Below are positions 14,601 to 30,900 of a DNA stretch of 64,000 nucleotides, piece by piece. This stretch comes from Glandiceps talaboti (taxonomy: Eukaryota > Hemichordata > Enteropneusta > Spengelidae), in assembly GCF_964340395.1 (NCBI RefSeq), contig NC_135569.1, positions 15,627,019 to 15,691,018 on the forward strand, given 5' to 3'. A program made the position numbers and the translations under genes. The notes under the pieces were generated by a model. It ran no database searches. It saw only the letters and a program-made list of their open reading frames with translations, and had not been told where the DNA came from. Numbering within the stretch: the first letter of the stretch is position 1; each line of letters begins with the position of its first letter.

Positions 14601-17600
14601 TTTGTAAACAAATGACTTTGTTCCATTGCAGTGTAGGATGGGAATAGAATAGATTAATTTGTTTTTAGAATGGTGATGGTCCAACCTCTACTGAAATGGA
14701 ATAATCCTTCTCCTTAGTAACATTTGTAAACAAATGACTTTGTTCAATTGCAGTGTAGGATGGGAATATAATAGAATAATTTGTAGGTAGAATGGTGATT
14801 GTTCAACCTCTACTGAGATGGAATAATCCTTCTCCATAGCAACATTTGTAAACAAATGACTTTGTTCTATTGCAGTGTATGACGGGAATATAATAGAATA
14901 ATTTGTAGGTAGAATGGTGATTGTTCAACCTCTACTGAGATGGAATAATCCTTCTCCTTAGTAACATTTGTAAACAAATGACTTTGTTCCATTGCAGTGT
15001 AGGATGGGAATAGAATAGAATAATTTGTAGGTAGAATGGAGATCGTCCAACCTCTACTGAAATGGAATAATCCTTCTCCTTAGTAACATTTGTAAACAAA
15101 TGACTTTGTTCTATTGCAGTGTATAATGAAAATAGAATAGAATAATTTGTAGGTAGAATGGAGATTGTCCAACCTCTACTGAAATGGAATAATCCTTCTC
15201 CTAAATAACATTTGTAAACAAATGACTTTGTTCTATTGCAGTGTATGATGGGAATAATATAGAATAATTTGTAGGTAGAACGGTGATTGTTCAACCTCTA
15301 CTGAGATGGAATAATCCTTCTCCTTAGTAACATTTGTAAACAAACGACTTTGTTCTATTGCAGTGTATAATGGAAATAGAATAGAATAATTTGTAGGTAG
15401 AATGGAGATTGTCCAACCTCTACTGAAATGGAATAATCGTTCTCCTTAGTAACATTTGTAAACAAATGACTTTGTTCTATTGCAGTGTATGATGGGAATA
15501 TAATAGAATAATTTGTAGGTAGAATGGTGATTGTTCAACCTCTACTGAGATGGAATAATCCTTCTCCTTAGTAACATTTGTAAACAAATGACTTTGTTCT
15601 ATTGCAGTGTATGATGGGAATATAATAGAATAATTTGTAGGTAGAATGGTGATTGTTCAACCTCTACTGAGATGGAATAATCCTTCTCCTTAGTAACATT
15701 TGTAAACAAATGACTTTGTTCCATTGCAGTGTAGGATGGGAATTGAATAGAATAATTTGTTTTTAGAATGGTGATAGTCCAACCTCTATTGAAATTGATA
15801 ATCTTCCCCTCAGTAACATTTGTAAACAAATGACTTTGTTCTATAGCAGTGTATGATGGGAATAAAATAGAATAATTTGTAGGTAGAATGGAGATTGTCC
15901 AACCTCTATTGAAATGGAATAATCCTTCTCCTTAGTAATATTTGTAAACAAATGACTTTGTTCCATTGCAGTGTAGGATGGGAATAGAATAGAATAATTT
16001 GTTTTTAGAATGGTGATAGTCCAACCTCTACTGAAATGGAATAATCCTTCTCCTTAGTAATCCTACTCCTTAGTAAACAAATGACTTTGTTCTATTGCAG
16101 TGTATGATGGGAATATAATAGAATAATTTTTAGGGAGAATGGAGATTATCCAACCTCTACTGAAATGGAATAATCCTTCTCCTTAGTAACATTTGTAAAC
16201 AAATGACTTTGTTCTATTGCAGTGTATAATGAAAATAGAATAGAATAATTTGTAGGTAGAATGGAGCTTGTCCAACCTCTACTGAAATTGAATAATCCTT
16301 CTCCTTAGTAACATTTGTAAACAAATGACTTTGTTCCATTGCAGTGTATGATGGGAATAATATAGAATAATTTGTAGGTAGAATGGTGATTGTTCAACCT
16401 CTACTGAGATGGAATAATCCTTCTCCTTAGTAACATTTGTAAGCAAATGACTTTGTTCCATTGCAGTGTATAATGAAAATAGAATGGAATAATTTGTAGG
16501 TAGAATGGAGATTGTCCAACCTCTACTGAAATGAAATAATCCTTCTCCTTAGTAACATTTGTAAACAAATGACTTTGTTCTATTGCAGTGTATAATGAAA
16601 ATAGAATAGAATAATTTGTAGGTAGAATGGAGATTGTCCAACCTCTACTGAAATGGAATAATCCTTCTCCTTAGTAACATTTGTAAACAAATGACTTTGT
16701 TCTATTGCAGTGTATAATGAAAATAGACTAGAATAATTTGTAGGTTGAATTGAGATTGTCCAACCTCTACTGAAATGGAATAATCCTTCTCCTTAGTAAC
16801 ATTTGTAAACAAATGACTTTGTTCTATTGCAGTGTATAATGAAAATAGAATAGAATAATTTGTAGGTAGAATGGATATTGTCCAACCTCTACTGAAATGG
16901 AATAATCCTTCTCCTTAGTAACATTTGTAATCAAATGACTTTGTTCTATTGCAGTGTATGATGGGAATATAATAGAATAATTTGTAGGTAGAATGGTGAT
17001 TGTTCAACCTCTACTGAGATGGAACAATCCTTCTCCTTAGTAACATTTGTAAACAAATGACTTTGTTCCATTGCAGTGTATAATGAAAATAGAATAGAAT
17101 AATTTGTAGGTAGAATTGAGATTGTCCAACCTCTACTGAAATGGAATAATCCTTCTCCTTAGTAACGTTTGTAAACAAATGACTTTGTTCTATTGCAGTG
17201 TATAATGAAAATAGAATAGAATAATTTGTAGGTAGAATGGAGATTGTCCAACCTCTACTGAAATGGAATAATCCTCCTTAGTAACATTTGTAAACAAATG
17301 ACTTTGTTCTATTGCAGTGTATGATGGGAATATAATAGAATATTTTGTAGGTAGAACGGAGATTGTCCAACCTCTACTGAGATGAAATAATCCTTCTCCT
17401 TAGTAACATTTGTAAACAAATGACTTTGTTCCATTGCAGTGTAGGATGGGAATAGAATAGATTAATTTGTTTTTAAAATGGTGATGGTCCAACCTCTACT
17501 GAAATGGAATAATCCTTCTCCTTAGTAACATTTGTAAACAAATGACTTTGTTCAATTGCAGTGTAGGATGGGAATATAATAGAATAATTTGTAGGTAGAA

Positions 17601-19665
17601 TGGTGATTGTTCAACCTCTACTGAGATGGAATAATCATTCTCCATAGCAACATTTGTAAACAAATGACTTTGTTCTATTGCAGTGTATGATGGGAATATA
17701 ATAGAATAATTTGTAGGTAGAATGGTGATTGTTCAACCTCTACTGAGATGGAATAATCCTTCTCCTTAGTAACATTTGTAAACAAATGACTTTGTTCCAT
17801 TGCAGTGTATGATGGGAATAGAATAGAATAATTTGTAGGTAGAATGGTGATTGTTCAACCTCTACTGAGATGGAATAATCCTTCTCCTTAGTAACATTTG
17901 TAAACAAATGACTTTGTTCCATTGCAGTGTATGATGGGAATAGAATAGAATAATTTGTAGGTAGAATGGTGATTGTTCAACCTCTACTGAGATGGAATAA
18001 TCCTTCTCCTTAGTAACATTTGTAAACAAATGACTTTGTTCCATTGCAGTGTATAATGAAAATAGAATAGAATAATTTGTAGGTAGAATGGAGATTGACC
18101 AACCTCTACTGAAATGAAATAATCATTGGTAAAAATATTATTTGTAAACAAATGACTTTGTTCCATTGCAGTGTATCATGAAAATAGAATATAATAATTT
18201 GTAGGTAGAATGGAGATTGTCCAACCTCTACTGAGATGGAATAATCCTTCTCCTTAGTAACATTTGTAAACAAATGACTTTGTTCCATTGCAGTGTAGGA
18301 TGGGAATAGAATAGAATAATTTGTTGGGAGAATGGACATTGTCCAACCTCTACTGAGATGGAATAATCCTTCTCCTTAGTAACATTTGTAAACAAATGAC
18401 TTTGTTCTATTGCAGTGTATGATGGGAATATAATAGAATAATTTGTAGGTAGAATGGAGATTGTCCAACCTCTACTGAGATGGAATAATCCTTCTCCTTA
18501 GTAACATTTGTAAACAAATGACTTTGTTCCATTGCAGTGTAGGATGGGAATAGAATAGAATAATTTGTTTTTAGAATGGTGATAGTTCAATCTCTACTGA
18601 AATGGAATAATCCTTCCCCTTAGTAATCCTTGTCCTTTGTAAACAAATGACTTTGTTCTATTGCAGTGTATGATGGGAATATAATAGAATAATTTGTAGG
18701 TAGAATGGTGATTGTTCAACCTCTACTGAGATGGAATAATCCTTCTCCTTAGTAACATTTGTAAAGAAATGACTTTGGTACATTGCAGTGTAGGATGGGA
18801 ATTGAATAGAATAATTTGTTTTTAGAATGGTGATAGTCCAACCTCTATTAAAATTGATAATCTTCTCCTGAGTAACATTTGTAAACAAATGACTTTGTTC
18901 CATAGCAGTGTATAATGAAAATAGAATAGAATAATTTGTTGGGAGAATGGAGATTGTCCAACCTCTACTGAAATGGAATAATCCTTCTCCTTAGTAACAT
19001 TTGTAAACAAATGACTTTGTTCCATTGCAGTGTATGATGAAAATAGAATACAATAATTTGTAGGTAGAACGGAGATTGACCAACCTCTACTGAAATGAAA
19101 TAATCCTTCTCCTTAGTAACATTTGTAAACAAATGACTTTGTTCCATTGCAGTGTATAATGAAAATAGAATAATTTGTAGGTAGAATTGAGATTGTCTAA
19201 CCTCTATTGAGATGGAATAATCCTTCTCCTTAGTAACATTTGTAAACAAATGACTTTGTACCATTGCAGTGTATGATGGGAATATAATAGAATAATTTGT
19301 TTTTTTGAATGGTGATAGTCCAACCTCTATTGAGATTGAATAATCCTTCTCCTTAGTAACATTTGTAAACAAATGACTTTGTTCCATTGCAGTGTAGGAT
19401 GGGAATAGAATAGAATAATTTGTTTTTAGAATGGTGATAGTCCAATCTCTACTGAAATGGAATAATCCTTCTCCTTAGTAACATTTGTAAACAAATGACT
19501 TTGTTCCATTGCAGTGTAGGATGGGAATAGAATATAATAATTTGTTTTTAGAATGGTGATAGTCCAACCTCTACTGAAATGGAATAATCCTTCTCCTTAG
19601 TAATCCTACTCCTTAGTAAACAAATGACTTTGTTCTATTGCAGTGTATGATGGGAATATAATAGA

Positions 19666-20395
19666 ATAATTTTTAGGGAGAATGGAGATTATCCAACCTC
19701 TAATGAAATGGAATAATCATTGTCCAAGTAATATTTGCAAACAAATGATTTTGTTCTATTGCAGTATATGATGGGAATATAATAGAATAATTTGTAGGGA
19801 ATATGGAGATTGTCCAACCTCTACTGAAATGGAATAATCCGAGTCCCAAGTAACATTTGTAAACAAATGACTTTGTTCCATTGCAGTGTATGATGGGAAT
19901 ATAATAGAATAATTTTTAGGGAGAATGGAGATTATCCAACCTCTAATGAAATGGAATAATCATTGTCCAAGTAATATTTGTAAACAAATGATTTTGTTCT
20001 ATTGCAGTATATGATGGGAATATAATAGAATAATTTGTAGGGAATATGGAGATTGTCCAACCTCTACTGAAATGGAATAATCCGAGTCCCAAGTAACATT
20101 TGTAAACAAATGACTTTGTTCCATTGCAGTGTATGATGGGAATATAATAGAATAATTTTTAGGGAGAATGGAGATTATCCAACCTCTAATGAAATGGAAT
20201 AATCATTGTCCAAGTAATATTTGTAAACAAATGATTTTGTTCTATTGCAGTATATGATGGGAATATAATAGAATAATTTGTAGGGAATATGGAGATTGTC
20301 CAACCTCTACTGAAATGGAATAATCCGAGTCCCAAGTAACATTTGTAAACAAATGACTTTGTTCCATTGCAGTGTGTGATGGGAATATAATAGAA
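19666..20395. repeat. Local dimer (about 243 bp) in three tandem copies
   Basis: An alternating pair of divergent monomers, one with GAGATTATCC and CTCTAATG, the other with GGGAATATGG and CCGAGTCCC, occurs three times in a row. AATGGAGATTATCC starts near 19,681, 19,924 and 20,167. The copies are almost identical, so this is a recent local expansion inside the satellite. Confidence 0.85.
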
Positions 20396-21239
20396 TAAAG
20401 AGTTTTTAGATTTGTGATAGTCCAATCTTTATTGAAATGGAATAATCCTTGTTGAAAGTAATATTTGTAACCAAATGACTTTGTTCCATTGCAGTGTATA
20501 ATGAAAATAGAATAGAATAATTTGTTTCTAGAATGGTGATAGTCCAACCTCTATTGAAATGGAATAATCCTTCCCCTTAGTAATCCTTGTCCTTAGTAAA
20601 CAAATGACTTTGTTCTATTGCAGTGTATGATGGGAATATAATATAATAATTTGTAGGGAGAATGGAGATTGTCCAACCTCTACTGAGATGGAATAATCCT
20701 TCTCCTTAGTAACATTTGTAAACAAATGACTTTGTTCCATTGCAGTGTAGGATGGGAATAGAATAGAATAATTTGTTTTTAGAATGGTGATAGTCCAACC
20801 TCTACTGAAAAGGAATAATCCTTCTCCTTAGTAACATTTGTAAACAAATGACTTTGTTCAATTGCAGTGTAGGATGGGAATATAATAGAATAATTTGTAG
20901 GTAGAATGGTGATTGTTCAACCTCTACTGAGATGGAATAATCCTTCTCCTTAGTAACATTTGTAAACAAATGACTTTGTTCCATTGCAGTGTATGATGGG
21001 AATAGAATAGAATAATTTGTAGGTAGAATGGTGATTGTTCAACCTCTACTGAGATGGAATAATCCTTCTCCTTAGTAACATTTGTAAACAAATGACTTTG
21101 TTCCATTGCAGTGTATAATGAAAATAGAATAGAATAATTTGTAGGTAGAATGGAGATTGACCAACCTCTACTGAAATGAAATAATCATTGGTAAAAATAT
21201 TATTTGTAAACAAATGACTTTGTTCCATTGCAGTGTATC

Positions 21240-24200
21240 ATGAAAATAGAATATAATAATTTGTAGGTAGAATGGAGATTGTCCAACCTCTACTGAGATG
21301 GAATAATCCTTCTCCTTAGTAACATTTGTAAACAAATGACTTTGTTCCATTGCAGTGTAGGATGGGAATAGAATAGAATAATTTGTTGGAAGAATGGACA
21401 TTGTCCAACCTCTACTGAGATGGAATAATCCTTCTCCTTAGTAACATTTGTAAACAAATGACTTTGTTCTATTGCAGTGTATGATGGGAATATAATAGAA
21501 TAATTTGTAGGTAGAATGGAGATTGTCCAACCTCTACTGAGATGGAATAATCCTTCTCCTTAGTAACATTTGTAAACAAATGACTTTGTTCCATTGCAGT
21601 GTAGGATGGGAATAGAATAGATTAATTTGTTTTTAGAATGGTGATAGTCCAACCTCTACTGAAATGAAATAATCCTTCTCCTTAGTAACATTTGTAAACA
21701 AATGACTTTGTTCCATTGCAGTGTAGGATGGGAATAGAATAGAATAATTTGTTTTTAGAATGGTGATAGTTCAATCTCTACTGAAATGGAATAATCCTTC
21801 CCCTTAGTAATCCTTGTCCTTTGTAAACAAATGACTTTGTTCTATTGCAGTGTATGATGGGAATATAATAGAATAATTTGTAGGTAGAATGGTGATTGTT
21901 CAACCTCTACTGAGATGGAATAATCTTCTCCTTAGTAACATTTGTAAACAAATGACTTTGTTCCATTGTAGTGTAGGATGGGAATTGAATAGAATAATTT
22001 GTTTTTAGAATGGTGATAGTCCAACCTCTATTGAAATTGATAATCTTCTCCTTAGTAACATTTGTAAACAAATGACTTTGTTCCATTGCAGTGTATGATG
22101 GGAATAAAATAGAATAATTTGTAGGGAGAATGTAGATTGTCCAACCTCTACTGAAATGGAATAATCCTTCTCCTTAGTAACATTTGTAAACAAATGACTT
22201 TGTTCCATTGCAGTGTATGATGGAGAATACAATAATTTGTAGGTAGAACGGAGATTGACCAACCTCTACTGAAATGAAATAATCCTTCTCCTTAGTAATA
22301 TTTTTAAACAAATGACTTTGTTCCATTGCAGTGTATAATGAAAATAGAATAATTTGTAGGTAGAATTGAGATTGTCTAACCTCTATTGAGATGGAATAAT
22401 CCTTCTCCTTAGTAACATTTGTAAACAAATGACTTTGTACCATTGCAGTGTATGATGGGAATATAATAGAATAATTTGTTTTTTTGAATGGTGATAGTCC
22501 AACCTCTATTGAGATTGAATAATCCTTCTCCTTAGTAACATTTGTAAACAAATGACTTTGTTCCATTGCAGTGTAGGATGGGAATAGAATAGAATAATTT
22601 GTTTTTAGAATGGTGATAGTCCAATCTCTACTGAAATGGAATAATCCTTCTCCTTAGTAACATTTGTAAACAAATGACTTTGTTCCATTGCAGTGTAGGA
22701 TGGGAATAGAATAGAATAATTTGTTTTTAGAATGGTGATAGTCCAACCTCTACTGAAATGGAATAATCCTTCTCCTTAGTAATCCTACTCCTTAGTAAAC
22801 AAATGACTTTGTTCTATTGCAGTGTATGATGGGAATATAATAGAATAATTTGTAGGGAATATGGAGATTGTCCAACCTCTACTGAAATGGAATAATCCGG
22901 GTCCCAAGTAACATTTGTAAACAAATGACTTTGTTCCATTGCAGTGTGTGATGGGAATATAATAGAATAAAGAGTTTTTAGATTTGTGATAGTCTAATCT
23001 TTATTGAAATGGAATAATCCTTGTTGAAAGTAATATTTGTAACCAAATGACTTTGTTCCATTGCAGTGTATAATGAAAATAGAATAGAATAATTTGTTTC
23101 TAGAATGGTGATAGTCCAACCTCTATTGAAATGGAATAATCCTTCCCCTTAGTAATCCTTGTCCTTAGTAAACAAATGACTTTGTTCTATTGCAGTGTAT
23201 GATGGGAATATAATATAATAATTTGTAGGGAGAATGGAGATTGTCCAACCTCTACTGAGATGGAATAATCCTTCTCCTTAGTAACATTTGTAAACAAATG
23301 ACTTTGTTCCATTGCAGTGTAGGATGGGAATAGAATAGAATAATTTGTTTTTAGAATGGTGATAGTCCAACCTCTACTGAAAAGGAATAATCCTTCTCCT
23401 TAGTAACATTTGTAAACAAATGACTTTGTTCCATAGCAGTGTATAATGAAAATAGAATAATTTGTAGGTAGAATTGAGATTGTCTAACCTCTATTGAGAT
23501 GGAATAATCTTTCTCCTTAGTAACATTTGTAAACAAATGACTTTGTTCCATTGCAGTGTATCATGAAAATAGAATATAATAATTTGTAGGTAGAATGGAG
23601 ATTGTCCAACCTCTACTGAGATGGAATAATCCTTCTCCTTAGTAACATTTGTAAACAAATGACTTTGTTCCATTGCAGTGTAGGATGGGAATAGAATAGA
23701 ATAATTTGTTGGAAGAATGGACATTGTCCAACCTCTACTGAGATGGAATAATCCTTCTCCTTAGTAACATTTGTAAACAAATGACTTTGTTCTATTGCAG
23801 TGTATGATGGGAATATAATAGAATAATTTGTAGGTAGAATGGAGATTGTCCAACCTCTACTGAGATGGAATAATCCTTCTCCTTAGTAACATTTGTAAAT
23901 AAATGACTTTGTTCCATTGCAGTGTAGGATGGGAATAGAATAGATTAATTTGTTTTTAGAATGGTGATAGTCCAACCTCTACTGAAATGAAATAATCCTT
24001 CTCCTTAGTAACATTTGTAAACAAATGACTTTGTTCCATTGCAGTGTAGGATGGGAATAGAATAGAATAATTTGTTTTTAGAATGGTGATAGTTCAATCT
24101 CTACTGAAATGGAATAATCCTTCCCCTTAGTAATCCTTGTCCTTTGTAAACAAATGACTTTGTTCTATTGCAGTGTATGATGGGAATATAATAGAATAAT

Positions 24201-25890
24201 TTGTAGGTAGAATGGTGATTGTTCAACCTCTACTGAGATGGAATAATCTTCTCCTTAGTAACATTTGTAAACAAATGACTTTGTTCCATTGTAGTGTAGG
24301 ATGGGAATTGAATAGAATAATTTGTTTTTAGAATGGTGATAGTCCAACCTCTATTGAAATTGATAATCTTCTCCTGAGTAACATTTGTAAACAAATGACT
24401 TTGTTCTATTGCAGTGTATGATGGGAATAAAATAGAATAATTTGTAGGGAGAATGTAGATTGTCCAACCTCTACTGAAATGGAATAATCCTTCTCCTTAG
24501 TATAAACATTTGTAAACAAATGACTTTGTTCCATTGCAGTGTATGATGGAGAATACAATAATTTGTAGGTAGAACGGAGATTGACCAACCTCTACTGAAA
24601 TGAAATAATCCTTCTCCTTAGTAATATTTTTAAACAAATGACTTTGTTCCATTGCAGTGTATAATGAAAATAGAATAATTTGTAGGTAGAATTGAGATTG
24701 TCTAACCTCTATTGAGATGGAATAATCCTTCTCCTTAGTAACATTTGTAAACAAATGACTTTGTACCATTGCAGTGTATGATGGGAATATAATAGAATAA
24801 TTTGTTTTTTTGAATGGTGATAGTCCAACCTCTATTGAGATTGAATAATCCTTCTCCTTAGTAACATTTGTAAACAAATGACTTTGTTCCATTGCAGTGT
24901 AGGATGGGAATAGAATAGAATAATTTGTTTTTAGAATGGTGATAGTCCAATCTCTACTGAAATGGAATAATCCTTCTCCTTAGTAACATTTGTAAACAAA
25001 TGACTTTGTTCCATTGCAGTGTAGGATGGGAATAGAATAGAATAATTTGTTTTTAGAATGGTGATAGTCCAACCTCTACTGAAATGGAATAATCCTTCTC
25101 CTTAGTAATCCTACTCCTTAGTAAACAAATGACTTTGTTCTATTGCAGTGTATGATGGGAATATAATAGAATAATTTGTAGGGAATATGGAGATTGTCCA
25201 ACCTCTACTGAAATGGAATAATCCGGGTCCCAAGTAACATTTGTAAACAAATGACTTTGTTCCATTGCAGTGTGTGATGGGAATATAATAGAATAAAGAG
25301 TTTTTAGATTTGTGATAGTCTAATCTTTATTGAAATGGAATAATCCTTGTTGAAAGTAATATTTGTAACCAAATGACTTTGTTCCATTGCAGTGTATAAT
25401 GAAAATAGAATAGAATAATTTGTTTCTAGAATGGTGATAGTCCAACCTCTATTGAAATGGAATAATCCTTCCCCTTAGTAATCCTTGTCCTTAGTAAACA
25501 AATGACTTTGTTCTATTGCAGTGTATGATGGGAATATAATATAATAATTTGTAGGGAGAATGGAGATTGTCCAACCTCTACTGAGATGGAATAATCCTTC
25601 TCCTTAGTAACATTTGTAAACAAATGACTTTGTTCCATTGCAGTGTAGGATGGGAATAGAATAGAATAATTTGTTTTTAGAATGGTGATAGTCCAACCTC
25701 TACTGAAAAGGAATAATCCTTCTCCTTAGTAACATTTGTAAACAAATGACTTTGTTCCATAGCAGTGTATAATGAAAATAGAATAATTTGTAGGTAGAAT
25801 TGAGATTGTCTAACCTCTATTGAGATGGAATAATCTTTCTCCTTAGTAACATTTGTAAACAAATGACTTTTTTCCATAGCAGTGTAGAAT
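21240..25890. repeat. Tandem duplication of a 2.3-kb satellite block
   Basis: Rare monomer variants recur at an offset of 2,323 to 2,326 bp. GGAAGAATGG occurs near 21,388 and 23,711, and TGTAGGGAAT near 22,851 and 25,177. The 3-bp change in offset coincides with a small insertion (TAGTATAAACATTTG) near 24,500. The two blocks look nearly identical otherwise. Confidence 0.8.
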
Positions 25891-27930
25891 GGGAATAGAA
25901 TAGAATAATTTGTTTTTAGAATGGTGATAGTCCAACCTCTATTGAAATTGAATAATCTTCTCCTTAGTAACTTTTGTAAACAAATGACTTTGTTCCATTG
26001 CAGTGTAGGATATGGGAATAGAATAGAATAATTTGTAGGTAGAATGGAGATTGTCCAACCTCTACTGAAATGGAATAATCCTTCTCCTTAGTAACGTTTG
26101 TAAACAAATGACTTTGTTCCATTGCAGTGTATAATGAAAACAGAATAGAATAATTTGTAGGTAGAATTGAGATTGTCTAACCTCTATTGAGATGGAATAA
26201 TCCTTCTCCTTAGTAACATTTGTAAACAAATGACTTTGTTCCATTGCAGTGTAGGATGGGAATAGAATAGAATAATTTGTTTTTAGAATGGTGATAGTTC
26301 AATCTCTACTGAAATGGAATAATCCTTCTCCTTAGTAACATTTGTAAACAAATGACTTTGTTCCATTGCAGTGTAGGATGGGAATAGAATAGAATAATTT
26401 GTTTTTAGAATGGTGATAGTTCAATCTCTACTGAAATGGAATAATCCTTCTCCTTAGTAACATTTGTAAACAAATGACTTTGTTCCATTGCAGTGTAGGA
26501 TGGGAATAGAATAGAATAATTTGTTTCTAGAATGGTGATAGTCCAACCTCTATTGAAATGGAATAATCCTTCTCCTGAGTAACATTTGTAAACAAATGAC
26601 TTTGTTCCATTGCAGTGTATCATGAAAATAGAATATAATAATTTGTAGGTAGAATGGTGATAGTCCAACCTCTACTTAAATGGAATAATCCTAGTCCCAA
26701 GTAACATTTGTAAACAAATGACTTTGTTCCATTGCAGTGTATCATGAAAATAGAATATAATAATTTGTAGGTAGAATGGTGATAGTCCAACCTCTACTGA
26801 AATGGAATAATCCTTCTCCTTAGTAACATTTGTAAACAAATGACTTTGTTCCATTGCAGTGAATAATGAAAATAGAATAGAATAATTTGTAGGTAGAACG
26901 GAGATTGACCAACCTTTACTGAAATGGAATAATCCGAGTCCCAAGTAACATTTGTAAACAAATGACTTTGTTCCATTGCAGTGAATAATGAAAATAGAAT
27001 AGAATAATTTGTAGGTAGAACGGAGATTGACCAACCTTTACTGAAATGGAATAATCCGAGTCCCAAGTAACATTTGTAACCAAATGATTTTGTTCCATTG
27101 CAGTGTATAATGAAAATAGAATAGAATAATTTGTTTCTAGAATGGTGATAGTCCAACCTCTATTGAAATGGAATAATCCTTCCCCTTAGTAATCCTTGTC
27201 CTTAGTAAACAAATGACTTTGTTCTATGCAGTGTATGATGGGAATATAATATAATAATTTGTAGGGAGAATGGAGATTGTCCAACCTCTACTGAGATGGA
27301 ATAATCCTTCTCCTTAGTAACATTTGTAAACAAATGACTTTCTTCCATTGCAATGAAGGATGGGAATAGAATAGAATAAATATTTTTTGGAATTGTGATA
27401 GTCCAATCTTTATTGAAATGGAATAATCCTTGTTGAAAGTAATATTTGTAACCAAATGACTTTGTTCCATTGCAGTGTATAATGAAAATAGAATAGAATA
27501 ATTTGTTTCTAGAATGGTGATAGTCCAACCTCTATTGAAATGGAATAATCCTTCCCCTTAGTAATCCTTGTCCTTAGTAAACAAATGACTTTGTTCTATT
27601 GCAGTGTATGATGGGAATATAATATAATAATTTGTAGGGAGAATGGAGATTGTCCAACCTCTACTGAGATGGAATAATCCTTCTCCTTAGTAACATTTGC
27701 AGTGTAGGATGGGAATAGAATAGAATAATTTGTTTTTAGAATGGTGATAGTCCAACCTCTACTGAAAAGGAATAATCCTTCTCCTTAGTAACATTTGTAA
27801 ACAAATGACTTTGTTCCATAGCAGTGTATAATGAAAATAGAATAATTTGTAGGTAGAATTGAGATTGTCTAACCTCTATTGAGATGGAATAATCCTTCTC
27901 CTTAGTAACATTTGTAAACAAATGACTTTG

Positions 27931-30900
27931 GTACATTGCAGTGTAGGATGGGAATACAATAGAATAATTTGTTTTTAGAATGGTGATAGTCCAACCTCTA
28001 TTGAAATTGAATAATCTTCTCCTTAGTAACTTTTGTAAACAAATGACTTTGTTCCATTGCAGTGTAGGATATGGGAATAGAATAGATTAATTTGTTGGTA
28101 GAATGGAGATTGTCCAATCTCTACTGAAATGGAATAGTCCTTCTCCTTAGTAACGTTTGTAAACAAATGACTTTGTTCCATTGCAGTGTAGGATGGGAAT
28201 AGAATAGAATAATTTGTTTTTAGAATGGTGAGAGTCCAATCTCTACTGAAATGGAATAATCCTTCTCCTTAGTAACATTTGTAAACAAATGACTTTGTTC
28301 CATTGCAGTGTAGGATGGGAATAGAATAGAATAATTTGTTTTTAGAATGGTGATAGTCCAACCTCTACTGAAATGGAATAATCCTTCTCCTTAGTAATCC
28401 TACTCCTTAGTAAACAAATGACTTTGTTCTATTGCAGTGTATGATGGGAATATAATAGAATAATTTGTAGGGAATATGGAGATTGTCCAACCTCTACTGA
28501 AATGGAATAATCCGAGTCCCAAGTAACATTTGTAAACAAATGACTTTGTTCCATTGCAGTGTATAATGAAAATAGAATAGAATAATTTGTTTCTAGAATG
28601 GTGATAGTCCAACCTCTATTGAAATGGAATAATCCTTCCCCTTAGTAATCCTTGTCCTTAGTAAACAAATGACTTTGTTCTATTGCAGTGTATGATGGGA
28701 ATATAATATAATAATTTGTAGGGAGAATGGAGATTGTCCAACCTCTACTGAGATGGAATAATCCTTCTCCTTAGTAACATTTGTAAACAAATGACTTTGT
28801 TCCATTGCAGTGTAGGATGGGAATAGAATAGAATAATTTGTTTTTAGAATGGTGATAGTCCAACCTCTACTGAAAAGGAATAATCCTTCTCCTTAGTAAC
28901 ATTTGTAAACAAATGACTTTGTTCCATAGCAGTGTATAATGAAAATAGAATAATTTGTAGGTAGAATTGAGATTGTCTAACCTCTATTGAGATGGAATAA
29001 TCTTTCTCCTTAGTAACATTTGTAAACAAATGACTTTTTTCCATAGCAGTGTAGAATGGGAATAGAATAGAATAATTTGTTTTTAGAATGGTGATAGTCC
29101 AACCTCTATTGAAATTGAATAATCTTCTCCTTAGTAACTTTTGTAAACAAATGACTTTGTTCCATTGCAGTGTAGGATATGGGAATAGAATAGAATAATT
29201 TGTAGGTAGAATGGAGATTGTCCAACCTCTACTGAAATGGAATAATCCTTCTCCTTAGTAACGTTTGTAAACAAATGACTTTGTTCCATTGCAGTGTATA
29301 ATGAAAACAGAATAGAATAATTTGTAGGTAGAATTGAGATTGTCTAACCTCTATTGAGATGGAATAATCCTTCTCCTTAGTAACATTTGTAAACAAATGA
29401 CTTTGTTCCATTGCAGTGTAGGATGGGAATAGAATAGAATAATTTGTTTTTAGAATGGTGATAGTTCAATCTCTACTGAAATGGAATAATCCTTCTCCTT
29501 AGTAACATTTGTAAACAAATGACTTTGTTACATTGCAGTGTAGGATGGGAATAGAATAGAATAATTTGTTTTTAGAATGGTGATAGTTCAATCTCTACTG
29601 AAATGGAATAATCCTTCTCCTTAGTAACATTTGTAAACAAATGACTTTGGTACATTGCAGTGTAGGATGGGAATACAATAGAATAATTTGTTTTTAGAAT
29701 GGTGATAGTCCAACCTCTATTGAAATTGAATAATCTTCTCCTTAGTAACTTTTGTAAACAAATGACTTTGTTCCATTGCAGTGTAGGATATGGGAATAGA
29801 ATAGATTAATTTGTTGGTAGAATGGAGATTGTCCAATCTCTACTGAAATGGAATAGTCCTTCTCCTTAGTAACGTTTGTAAACAAATGACTTTGTTCCAT
29901 TGCAGTGTAGGATGGGAATAGAATAGAATAATTTGTTTTTAGAATGGTGAGAGTCCAATCTCTACTGAAATGGAATAATCCTTCTCCTTAGTAACATTTG
30001 TAAACAAATGACTTTGTTCCATTGCAGTGTAGGATGGGAATAGAATAGAATAATTTGTTTTTAGAATGGTGATAGTCCAACCTCTACTGAAATGGAATAA
30101 TCCTTCTCCTTAGTAATCCTACTCCTTAGTAAACAAATGACTTTGTTCTATTGCAGTGTATGATGGGAATATAATAGAATAATTTGTAGGGAATATGGAG
30201 ATTGTCCAACCTCTACTGAAATGGAATAATCCGAGTCCCAAGTAACATTTGTAAACAAATGACTTTGTTCCATTGCAGTGTATAATGAAAATAGAATAGA
30301 ATAATTTGTTTCTAGAATGGTGATAGTCCAACCTCTATTGAAATGGAATAATCCTTCCCCTTAGTAATCCTTGTCCTTAGTAAACAAATGACTTTGTTCT
30401 ATTGCAGTGTATGATGGGAATATAATATAATAATTTGTAGGGAGAATGGAGATTGTCCAACCTCTACTGAGATGGAATAATCCTTCTCCTTAGTAACATT
30501 TGTAAACAAATGACTTTGTTCCATTGCAGTGTAGGATGGGAATAGAATAGAATAATTTGTTTTTAGAATGGTGATAGTCCAACCTCTACTGAAAAGGAAT
30601 AATCCTTCTCCTTAGTAACATTTGTAAACAAATGACTTTGTTCCATAGCAGTGTATAATGAAAATAGAATAATTTGTAGGTAGAATTGAGATTGTCTAAC
30701 CTCTATTGAGATGGAATAATCTTTCTCCTTAGTAACATTTGTAAACAAATGACTTTTTTCCATAGCAGTGTAGAATGGGAATAGAATAGAATAATTTGTT
30801 TTTAGAATGGTGATAGTCCAACCTCTATTGAAATTGAATAATCTTCTCCTTAGTAACTTTTGTAAACAAATGACTTTGTTCCATTGCAGTGTAGGATATG